Positions 57,791 through 64,000 of a stretch of 64,000 nucleotides of DNA are shown here, in pieces; position 1 is the stretch's first letter, and each line of letters starts with the position of its first letter. The notes beneath the pieces are model-generated. The model saw only the letters and a list, made by a program, of their open reading frames with translations, had not been told where the DNA came from and did not search any database. The DNA comes from AP-15 sp963732095 (GTDB lineage Bacteria > Pseudomonadota > Alphaproteobacteria > ATCC43930 > CGMCC-115725), in NCBI GenBank assembly GCA_963732095.1, contig CAVSZA010000053.1:1-64000 (forward strand), written 5' to 3'. The position numbers and the translations under genes were made by a program.

Positions 57791-58600
57791 CGATTCAGTT
57801 CTCCAGAAGTCGCCATGACAAGCAGATCATCGAGCGAAATTGTTTCGACAAACCTCAAGAAAGGCGTCCTTTGGGCGGTGGGCTTGAAAAAGCCGATCGG
57901 GCGGAAATTTCAGGTCCCCAGCCGCGACATTGTCCAAGCTGGCAAGTGACAGAGCGAGATCCCGATAGTCGCGAGATCACGGTTGAAGCTTTTTACAAGC
58001 GGTCTTTAAGATTTGAAACGGGAATCCCATCATTGGCGAGCATACGAAAAGGGATCGAAGCTTCGATGTCGCGAAAAGAGGATTATTGTTCGAAAATTTC
58101 GTAGCACAGGGGACATGTGGCGGTCAATGATCGAGAAATCATCGGACGAAACTGTTTTCATATTGTCTAGTGCTTAGAAGCGTTCAGATGATTCAACGCG
58201 AAAGAGTTGTAGGATGGGTTGAGCGAAGGCGAAACCCATCGTCTGCGGTCGCGCGATGGGTTTCGGGATGCTCAACCCATCCTACAGATCCTGGACGTTG
58301 AATCATGTGATTGGGTCTGAACACTAGCTTCGGCAGAGTCTGGCCGAAAAAAGGAGGCGCGATCCGTCGGGGAAACGGCTCTACACCATGTTCGGAAGAG
58401 CTTTGACAGTCGACCTATCCGCGGGTACCAACTCGAGGCTGCTACGCTTGCCATCATCGAGTTGGATGGGTTCTGTTTTAGCGATGGGGTTTTGCACGGG
58501 TGAGATCATCTTGGCGTGCGTGAGGAGCGGAGCGATTCCAAGCGCGTCGTGATCCTCGGTCCCACTCGCGCGCGCCTCCTCGGCACCAAGTCCGAATGAT
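57791..58600. other. Long intergenic stretch with a MITE-like element
   Basis: About 810 bases. Apart from the repeat at 58167-58327, I see no supported gene. A minus-strand frame at 58381-58560 ('LLTHAKMISPVQNPIAKTEP') is open but unrecognised and lacks a good start. Confidence 0.45.
58167..58327. repeat. MITE-like nested palindromic element
   Basis: Outer arms at 58167-58198 and 58296-58327 are imperfect inverted repeats (25 of 32 positions, beginning CTAG). Inside lies a second inverted repeat, 58209-58241 against 58254-58285 ('gtaggatgggttgagcg' and its complement), a REP-like unit seen in many proteobacteria. No gene inside. A related half-terminus is at 52960-52988. Confidence 0.75.
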
Positions 58601-59065
58601 TCAGGTCGCGGCCTGGTCGGCGTCGCGCTGGGACGGGGCGCCGTAGAGGTCGCGTGCGCGCTTTTCAAAGGCGCCGACCATGCGGCGGACGGCTTCGCCG
58701 AACAGCACCTCGATCAGCCTTTGCAACAGACGCGACTTGAATTCGAAATCGACAAAAAAACCGATCCGGCAGCCCTCGGCGACCGGGTTGAAACTCCAAT
58801 GGTTGTTCAAGTAGCGGAACGGCCCCTCGGCATAGGTGACATCGATACGCCCCGGCGGGCAGAGCGACACTCGCGAGGTAAACCGCTCGCGGAACATGCG
58901 AAACCCAATGATCAGATCAGCGACGACCAGATCGGGCCGGCGCTCTTTGATGCGGGCGCCGACGCACCAGGGAAGAAATTCGGGATAGCGCTCGATGTCG
59001 GCGACCAGGTCGAAAAGCTGCTCGGGCGTGTAGGGGAGCACACGCTCTTCGGCATGGGTCGGCAT
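58601..59065 (-). CDS. ratA: RatA/COQ10-family SRPBCC protein
   Basis: A 154-residue START-like protein: 'PYTPEQLFDLVADIERYPEF', 'LPWCVGARIKERRPD', 'RFTSRVSLCPPGRIDVTY' and 'FFVDFEFKSRLLQRLIEVLF' are typical. In alphaproteobacteria this gene, next to lipA, is annotated as a ubiquinone-binding COQ10 homologue; E. coli RatA was described as a ribosome-association inhibitor. ATG at 59065 (MPTHAEER), 10 bases after lipA, so co-transcribed. Role in respiration is the likelier one here. Confidence 0.85.
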   Translation of the reverse strand: MPTHAEERVLPYTPEQLFDLVADIERYPEFLPWCVGARIKERRPDLVVADLIIGFRMFRERFTSRVSLCPPGRIDVTYAEGPFRYLNNHWSFNPVAEGCRIGFFVDFEFKSRLLQRLIEVLFGEAVRRMVGAFEKRARDLYGAPSQRDADQAAT

Positions 59066-59075
59066 TGCAGTGGGC

Positions 59076-60119
59076 CTAGCCGGTAGTGGCGAGCCTAACG
59101 GCACGCGCGGCGCGCAACCGCGCGAAATCCTCCCCCGCATGGTAGGACGACCGGGTTAGCGGCGAGGCCGAGGCCAAGAGAAAACCCTTGGCCGCCGCGA
59201 AGGTGGCATAGCTGCGGAACTCGTCCGGCGTCACGAAACGCGCTACGGCATGGTGCTTTAGGGTCGGCTGAAGGTATTGCCCGATCGTCAGAAAATCGAC
59301 CTCGGCGGCGCGCAGATCATCCATGACCTGCAGCACCTCACCCTTGTCCTCGCCGAGCCCGACCATGATCCCCGATTTTGTAAAGAGCGCCGGATCGAGC
59401 CGTTTAGCCTGGTCGAGCAGGCGCAACGAGTGAAAATATCGGGCGCCCGGCCGCACCTCTGCGTAAAGCCGCGGCACAGTCTCGAGGTTGTGGTTGAAGA
59501 CATCGGGCTTGGCGGCGACGACGGTTTGGAGCGCCCCGTCCTTGTGCAGGAAATCGGGAGTCAGCACCTCGATCGTCGTCCCTGGAGCAGCGTTGCGGAT
59601 CGCCGAGATCGTCCGCGCGAAATGACCGGCGCCGCCATCGCCAAGATCGTCGCGGTCGACCGACGTGACGACGATATGAGCTAGCCCCAACGCAGCAACC
59701 GCCTCGGCGACGCGCTCGGGCTCGTGCGGATCGAGCAGATCGGGCCGGCCGGTTGCGACATTGCAAAAGGTGCAGGCGCGCGTGCATACCCGTCCCAGGA
59801 TCATGACGGTGGCGTGCTTCTGTTTCCAACACTCGCCGATATTCGGGCAGGCCGCCTCCTCGCACACGGTATTGACGGCGAACTCGCGCATTAGCTGCCG
59901 CGTCGCGTGGTATTCCGGCGAAACCGGCGCCTTGACGCGCAGCCAATTGGGCTTGCGCGGGATCGGGGTGTCGGGACGGCGAGCCTTTTCCGGGTGACGC
60001 AGCGGAACTGCAATTCCACCCTCTCCGTCATGCCCGGGGGTGATGCGGGCACGAGAATCTTGCCCTGGATATGTGGATGGCCGGGTCGAGCCCGGCCATG
60101 ACGAAGGAGGAGTGGACAT
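59076..60119 (-). CDS. lipA: Lipoyl synthase
   Basis: A radical-SAM enzyme that inserts two sulfurs into octanoyl groups on 2-oxoacid dehydrogenases and GcvH. Auxiliary cluster Cys are in 'VCEEAACPNIGEC', radical-SAM Cys in 'CTRACTFC', and the auxiliary-cluster Ser in the C-terminal 'TRSSYHAGEDF'. The conserved N terminus begins near 'LRHPEKARRPDTPIPRKPNW'. The only ATG in frame (60119) adds about 40 residues encoded by a REP element, so the true start may be a non-ATG codon around 60000-60020. Operon with ratA. Confidence 0.93.
   Translation of the reverse strand: MSTPPSSWPGSTRPSTYPGQDSRARITPGHDGEGGIAVPLRHPEKARRPDTPIPRKPNWLRVKAPVSPEYHATRQLMREFAVNTVCEEAACPNIGECWKQKHATVMILGRVCTRACTFCNVATGRPDLLDPHEPERVAEAVAALGLAHIVVTSVDRDDLGDGGAGHFARTISAIRNAAPGTTIEVLTPDFLHKDGALQTVVAAKPDVFNHNLETVPRLYAEVRPGARYFHSLRLLDQAKRLDPALFTKSGIMVGLGEDKGEVLQVMDDLRAAEVDFLTIGQYLQPTLKHHAVARFVTPDEFRSYATFAAAKGFLLASASPLTRSSYHAGEDFARLRAARAVRLATTG
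60028..60103. repeat. REP-like palindromic sequence at the lipA 5' end
   Basis: Contains 'gtcatgcccgggggtgatgcggg' and 'ggatggccgggtcgagcccggccatgacg', the latter a strong hairpin (GGCCGGG-TCGA-CCCGGCC type). Typical of alphaproteobacterial REP units. It coincides with the first ~30 codons of the open lipA frame. Confidence 0.7.
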
Positions 60120-60143
60120 ACCCGACCGCTTTGACTGCTGGAC

Positions 60144-60185
60144 CTAGAAGTGGATGGCCCACCCATACGCGTCAAGCATGCTCAG
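60144..60185 (-). pseudogene. 3'-end remnant of lpdA
   Basis: The minus strand reads 'MLDAYGWAIHF' plus TAG; the intact lpdA ends 'VLDAYGRAIHF' plus TAG. Nucleotide identity is 30 of 37 positions, with differences mainly at third codon positions, and is lost upstream. It lies between allA and lipA. Confidence 0.6.
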
Positions 60186-60192
60186 CCAGCAA

Positions 60193-60948
60193 CTAGGCGC
60201 CGGGCCGTCGGATCGGCACCGCGAGGTAGCAGCCGAATTCCTTTGCGAAGTCGACCGAGACACGGGCGTGTATACGGCCCTGGCGGTCCAAGAGCTCGGC
60301 ATGGTCGTCAAGCGGCACGATCGCCCCGTGCCAAATGTTCGGATGAATATAAAGCCCGCGGCTGCCGTCACACCAGAACGTGACGAACCGCTCCGGTGTC
60401 ACATCGTCCCCCGGCAATGCGAGCGGCACGACAAAACTCTCGCGGTGCAACGGATAGAAGAGCTGGCCGCCATCGGGATGGTAATTGGCGCGCCAGACCA
60501 GCGCCTGTTGCCGCGGTCTTGCCGGGCCGTCGGTGGCCGCCTCTTCCGGCCAGTTGCTCCAGGCGAAGAGATAGCTGTCGCCTACGGCGTTGTTGCGGGC
60601 GTAAAGGGTCTCGCCTTTCCACCAGAACTCGAACACCCCTTCGGCGACACCGCCCTGATCGCCTGAATTGTCGTCGATGGGCCGCCAACCCTGCGCCGGC
60701 CAACGGACGATCTCGACCGGGAAGCTCTCTGGCGCATCGACGAGGCTTCCGTACCCCTGGAGGGTATCATCGCTCGCAGCGACGAGCGGCGTCTCATGGA
60801 CACGACGCACGCCTGTGGTCGGCACATAAGCGATCTCCGCAGGATCGAAATGCATGATGGCTTGCTCCATAATAAGGCGACTGTCGCACTCCTGCTCCAC
60901 CTGTCTTATCTGGTCGAGATCAGGCGTTGGCAACTCCTTCAATCGCAA
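60193..60948 (-). CDS. Ureidoglycolate lyase-family protein
   Basis: About 251 residues from a TTG; a downstream ATG ('MEQAIMHFDPAEIAYVPTTG') is possible. The cupin-like C-terminal part is diagnostic: 'SRGLYIHPNIWHGAIVPLDD' and 'VSVDFAKEFGCYLAVPIR'. AllA splits ureidoglycolate into glyoxylate and urea in purine breakdown, but this is a longer family variant beside a phosphonate-type transporter and no other allantoin genes, so its substrate may differ. Confidence 0.78.
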   Translation of the reverse strand: MRLKELPTPDLDQIRQVEQECDSRLIMEQAIMHFDPAEIAYVPTTGVRRVHETPLVAASDDTLQGYGSLVDAPESFPVEIVRWPAQGWRPIDDNSGDQGGVAEGVFEFWWKGETLYARNNAVGDSYLFAWSNWPEEAATDGPARPRQQALVWRANYHPDGGQLFYPLHRESFVVPLALPGDDVTPERFVTFWCDGSRGLYIHPNIWHGAIVPLDDHAELLDRQGRIHARVSVDFAKEFGCYLAVPIRRPGA

Positions 60949-61022
60949 CCGGGGCCCGCCGACCGATCCCGATGTCGACGAGAGTACAATGCGAAAATGG
61001 CAATTACGTGACTTTGTTTCCG

Positions 61023-61832
61023 TCAGCCGAGGCGCGCGCGGAGCAGCGCGGAAAGGCGCTCGGCAGCAATCACTATGACAAAGGTGACGATCAGTAGCAG
61101 CGAAACGAGCTGGTATTGAAACAAGCTCATCGCCGAGAGCAACTCAAAGCCGATGCCGCCGGCGCCGACAAAGCCGAGCACGAGCGACGAGCGGATGTTC
61201 TCGTCGAGCCGATATAGCGCAATCCCGAGCAGCGAGGGCAGGATCGATGGGACGATGCCGTGGGTGAAGACCTGCACGCGGCGGGTGCCGGTTAAGGTAA
61301 GAGCATCGATCGGCGCCATGTCCATGTGCTCGATCGTCTCGGCGAAAAGCCGGCCGAGCATCCCGATCGAGTGAACGGACAGCGCTAGCGCCCCCGGAAA
61401 AGGTCCGAGCCCAACAGCAGTGACAAACAGCAACGCCCAGACCAGGTCTGGAACGGCGCGGGCCAAGCCGATTAGGCCGCGCGCGATGTAATAGAGGTAC
61501 CGAGACGGCGTCACGTTGGCCGCGGCGAGAACCGCGAGCGGCAAAGCCATGATGACCCCGCCGACGGTACCAAAGATGCCAAGGTCGATGGTCTCGAGCG
61601 CCGGCCACCACACCATGCCGACCTTGCTGAAATCGGGCGGCATCGCGCGCCGGACGATGTCGGCCATGCCGTAGGCGCCGGTGATCAAATCCTGCGGCCG
61701 CGCGCGGACGACGATCGCCGCCTGTATAATGATTGCCAGCAGCGCCAGCACCAGCACGAAGCGCAGCGCCAGGCTGACCGCTCCGGACCAGCCGCGCTCG
61801 GCGAGTTGCGGGGCCGCCGTGTCGAGGCTCAA
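61023..61832 (-). CDS. phnE: Phosphonate-type ABC transporter permease
   Basis: A 269-residue permease from a TTG that overlaps the phnC stop. Hydrophobic helices and the cytoplasmic loop with 'THGIVPSILPSLLGIALYRL' and 'DENIRSSLVLGFVGAGGIGF' (EAA region) identify PhnE. Forms the membrane channel for phosphonate or phosphite with PhnC and PhnD. Last transporter gene, followed by allA. Confidence 0.92.
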   Translation of the reverse strand: MSLDTAAPQLAERGWSGAVSLALRFVLVLALLAIIIQAAIVVRARPQDLITGAYGMADIVRRAMPPDFSKVGMVWWPALETIDLGIFGTVGGVIMALPLAVLAAANVTPSRYLYYIARGLIGLARAVPDLVWALLFVTAVGLGPFPGALALSVHSIGMLGRLFAETIEHMDMAPIDALTLTGTRRVQVFTHGIVPSILPSLLGIALYRLDENIRSSLVLGFVGAGGIGFELLSAMSLFQYQLVSLLLIVTFVIVIAAERLSALLRARLG

Positions 61833-62572
61833 GCGGCCTCATTGAGATAAAGCTGGCGCACCGCATCGCGCGACAGCTCGGCGCATGGCCGATCAAAAGC
61901 GATCGTGCCGTCGCGAATGCCGACAACGCGGTCGGCATACGCATACGCCAACTCGACCTGGTGCAACACGCACAACACGGCGAGGTGCTCATGCGCAGCG
62001 AGATGGCGGAGCAGGCGCATGATGTCGTCGGCTGCTTCGGGGTCGAGGCTCGCCACCGGCTCGTCGGCGAGCAGCACCTGAGGACGCTGGGCGAGCGCAC
62101 GAGCGATTGCAACGCGTTGCGCCTGCCCGCCGGATAGAGTGCTGGCGCGCTGTCCAGCCAGCGCGACGAGGCCAACCGCGCTCAGGTAATCGCATGCCGC
62201 GCGACGTTCGACCGCGGGCAGGCCGCCGAGCGCCGTCCACAGCCCACCATAGCGGCCGAGGGCGCCTGCGGCGACATTGCTCAGCACGCTGCGCCGCCGC
62301 ACGAGGCTGGCGTGCTGCCATATCATTGCCAGCGGGAGCCGCGCCCGACGCAGCCGTTCGCCCGAAAGCAAGGCCAGGTTGGTGTCTTTGAGCCAGATTT
62401 CTCCGGCGGTCGGAGAGAGCATGCGCGAGATGCAGCGCAGCAGCGTCGTCTTACCGCTGCCATTACCGCCCAGCACAACGACAAGCTCGCCAGCCTCGAT
62501 GCTCAGATCGAAGTCAGCGAGCGCCACCTTGCCGTCGGGGTAGCGCATCGTCAGCCCGCGAACCCGCAGCAT
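61829..62572 (-). CDS. phnC: Phosphonate-type ABC transporter ATP-binding protein
   Basis: A 247-residue ATPase: Walker A 'GGNGSGKTTLLR', Q-loop 'AMIWQHASLV', signature 'LSGGQAQRVAIARAL', Walker B 'VLLADEPVASLDPE', switch 'VLHQVELA'. 'MLRVRGLTMRYPDGKVALAD' opens it. It overlaps phnE by four bases and follows phnD by 27 bases, one operon. Confidence 0.93.
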   Translation of the reverse strand: MLRVRGLTMRYPDGKVALADFDLSIEAGELVVVLGGNGSGKTTLLRCISRMLSPTAGEIWLKDTNLALLSGERLRRARLPLAMIWQHASLVRRRSVLSNVAAGALGRYGGLWTALGGLPAVERRAACDYLSAVGLVALAGQRASTLSGGQAQRVAIARALAQRPQVLLADEPVASLDPEAADDIMRLLRHLAAHEHLAVLCVLHQVELAYAYADRVVGIRDGTIAFDRPCAELSRDAVRQLYLNEAA

Positions 62573-62599
62573 GACGCTCGTCCGGGTCGCCGATCGACC

Positions 62600-63505
62600 T
62601 CAGCTCAGCTTTTCGAGTTCGATGTTGAGCGTCTTGACGAGGTCGCGGATGCCGTCATAGGCGCCGTCAGTCTGCGGCACCAGCCGTGTTATGCCCGCTC
62701 CGACCATGATCTTGCGATCCGCCGGGTCGAGCGCCGAGAGATCGAGATTTTGCAGCACCTCGATCACCCGCTTTTTGAAGTCCGCGGGCAGGTCGCCGCG
62801 CACCGCGAACGGGTCGGTCGGGATCGGATCAGATTTCCACAGGAAGACCAGATCGCCGTCTTTATAGTGGCCGCGCTGCTTGGCGGATTCCAACTGCTCG
62901 CTGTTGAGCTCGCCGGCATCGACCTTATGGTTGTAGAGCGCCTCGAAGGACGAGGTATGGCTCCCGGCATAGATCGCGCGGATATCCTTGTCGGGGTCGA
63001 GTCCAGCCTTGCGCAGCCCGTAGGCCGGGAACAGATGTCCCGAGGTCGAGGCCGGGTCGGAAAATGCGAAACTGTGGCCCTTCATCTCGGCTACGGTCTT
63101 GATGCCCGATCCGGGGTAGGTGACGAGGCTGGCCCAATAGGTATCGGGCTTGCCGTCCGCCGTGCCAAACGCAGCGACCGCCTCGGCCTTCGCCACCTGA
63201 TGGGCGAGCACATAACCGAGCGGCCCGAATTCCCCGATTTCGAGCTTGCCGTTGCGCATCGCTTCGATCTCGGCGTTGTAGCTGGTGGCGACAAAAACCT
63301 CGACCTTGCAGCCGAGCTTTTCGCCGATCAGCTCTCCGACCTTCTTATAGATGGGGACCAGGCGAGCCCCCGTGTCGTAGGGCTCGACGCCGAAGCGCAC
63401 CGTGCCGCCATTTGGACAATCATCAGGCTCTGCCGCCATCACAAGGACGGCGCTCGCCAATGCCAGCACGATCCCGGCGAGCATGATCCAAAAGGCCCTG
63501 AGCAT
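62600..63505 (-). CDS. phnD: Phosphonate-type ABC transporter substrate-binding protein
   Basis: A 301-residue periplasmic protein. The ATG at 63505 ('ggggagagaag' upstream) gives a signal peptide ('MLRAFWIMLAGIVLALASAV', cleavage near 'VMAAEP'). 'FGVEPYDTGARLVPIYKKVG', 'VATSYNAEIEAMRNGKLEIG' and 'FSDPASTSGHLFPAYGLRKA' are the PhnD/PtxB binding-site wording (the S-T-S loop holds phosphonate oxygens). No C-P lyase or phosphonatase gene is in the window, so ligand could be phosphonate, phosphite or another oxyanion. Confidence 0.92.
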   Translation of the reverse strand: MLRAFWIMLAGIVLALASAVLVMAAEPDDCPNGGTVRFGVEPYDTGARLVPIYKKVGELIGEKLGCKVEVFVATSYNAEIEAMRNGKLEIGEFGPLGYVLAHQVAKAEAVAAFGTADGKPDTYWASLVTYPGSGIKTVAEMKGHSFAFSDPASTSGHLFPAYGLRKAGLDPDKDIRAIYAGSHTSSFEALYNHKVDAGELNSEQLESAKQRGHYKDGDLVFLWKSDPIPTDPFAVRGDLPADFKKRVIEVLQNLDLSALDPADRKIMVGAGITRLVPQTDGAYDGIRDLVKTLNIELEKLS

Positions 63506-63607
63506 TCTTCTCTCCCCGTTAAGTGAAGCGGAGAGTTTAGGGGCTGTCAAAGAGCCGTTTGATGAAGGATATATGACGGTTTAAAGACAGTTCTGATGCG
63601 CCCTTGA

Positions 63608-64000
63608 CTAGAAGTGGATGGCGCGTCCGTAAGCGTCGAGCACGGCCTCGTGCATCGTCTCCGACAAGGTCGGGTGCGGGAAGATCGCGTGGATCAGTTC
63701 GGTCTCGGTGGTTTCGAGCGTCTTGGCGATCGTGTAGCCCTGGATCAGTTCGGTCACCTCGGCGCCGATCATATGCGCGCCCAGCAATTCGCCTGTTTTG
63801 CTGTCGAAAACCGTCTTGACCATCCCCTCAGGCTCGCCCAGCGCGATCGCTTTGCCGTTGCCGATGAACGGAAAATGGCCGACCTTGACCTCGTAACCGG
63901 CGTCGCGCGCGCTCTTTTCGGTCAGGCCGACGCTGGCGACCTGCGGCCGGCAATAGGTGCATGAGGGGATGTTGTGTATGTCGAGCGGGTGCACGTCATT
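63608..64000 (-). CDS. lpdA: Dihydrolipoyl dehydrogenase, C-terminal part (5' end outside window)
   Basis: The frame is open from the window end to a TAG at 63608. 'IPSCTYCRPQVASVGLTEKS' starts the dimerisation domain and 'TETELIHAIFPHPTLSETMH' holds the catalytic His-Glu pair. LpdA is the E3 flavoprotein of pyruvate and 2-oxoglutarate dehydrogenases; it reoxidises the lipoyl groups made by LipA. The rest of the E1-E2-E3 cluster probably lies beyond the window. Confidence 0.93.
   Translation of the reverse strand, partial: NDVHPLDIHNIPSCTYCRPQVASVGLTEKSARDAGYEVKVGHFPFIGNGKAIALGEPEGMVKTVFDSKTGELLGAHMIGAEVTELIQGYTIAKTLETTETELIHAIFPHPTLSETMHEAVLDAYGRAIHF

Noticed and set aside
1..64000. CRISPR array, rRNA operon or prophage
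   Set aside because: No regularly spaced repeats, no rRNA-like sequence and no phage structural genes were seen; the only integrase is a fragment.

Overview
The window looks like the chromosome of a GC-rich alphaproteobacterium, probably a soil or plant-associated Rhodospirillales- or Hyphomicrobiales-like lineage, possibly from a long-read or metagenome assembly. The grounds are the aapJQMP amino-acid transporter order, lipA next to a RatA/COQ10 gene with lpdA nearby, an HpnL-like protein, short CPxG-type palindromic repeats, and IS21, IS1595 and ISNCY-like remnants. Taxonomy is inferred from gene families only.

Layout. 1-5.1 kb: end of an amino-acid ABC importer (AapJQMP) and an odd hydrolase-like/methyltransferase fusion. 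5.1-17 kb: mostly housekeeping (GNAT, SseA, AlaX, GIY-YIG, CysK, acyl-CoA dehydrogenase-like, MutL, an RND efflux pair, a VOC protein). 17-30 kb: a graveyard of integrase, transposase, helicase, pepN, acyl-CoA ligase and monooxygenase fragments, between which lie an amidohydrolase, a GH13 amylase, a CaiB/LLM pair and an isochorismatase-like protein. 30-32.5 kb: an uncharacterised multi-pass membrane protein. 33-40 kb: SDR, ExoIII, DUF1653-like, F420-type LLM, DinB, aldo/keto reductase and CMD genes. 40-58 kb: two very large or beta-helical secreted proteins sharing one nearly identical leader, followed by a surface-polysaccharide modification cluster (Wzx-type flippase, paired methyltransferases, paired FemAB/CelD-type acyltransferases, a phosphatase-superfamily protein with a decayed paralogue, an HpnL-like protein and a GT-C-type membrane protein). 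58-64 kb: ratA-lipA, then a phosphonate-type transporter (phnD-phnC-phnE) plus ureidoglycolate-lyase-like gene placed between lipA and lpdA.

Frameshifts. Many otherwise well conserved genes carry single-base indels. Four of them (mutL, the amidohydrolase, the LLM oxidoreductase and the large secreted protein) are each repaired by deleting one base that turns GAACTC, GAGTTC or GAAATC back into a GANTC site, the CcrM methylation motif of Alphaproteobacteria. Others lie in homopolymer runs. I therefore treat these genes as single genes with probable sequence errors, and keep the pseudogene call for loci with several lesions, stops, deletions or fused partners.

Working together. AapJQMP imports amino acids. 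SseA and CysK serve sulfur metabolism. LipA and LpdA serve lipoylated 2-oxoacid dehydrogenases. The 46-58 kb genes plausibly build, decorate and export a surface glycan, and the two leader-sharing secreted proteins may act on it. I found no CRISPR array, no rRNA and no complete tRNA.
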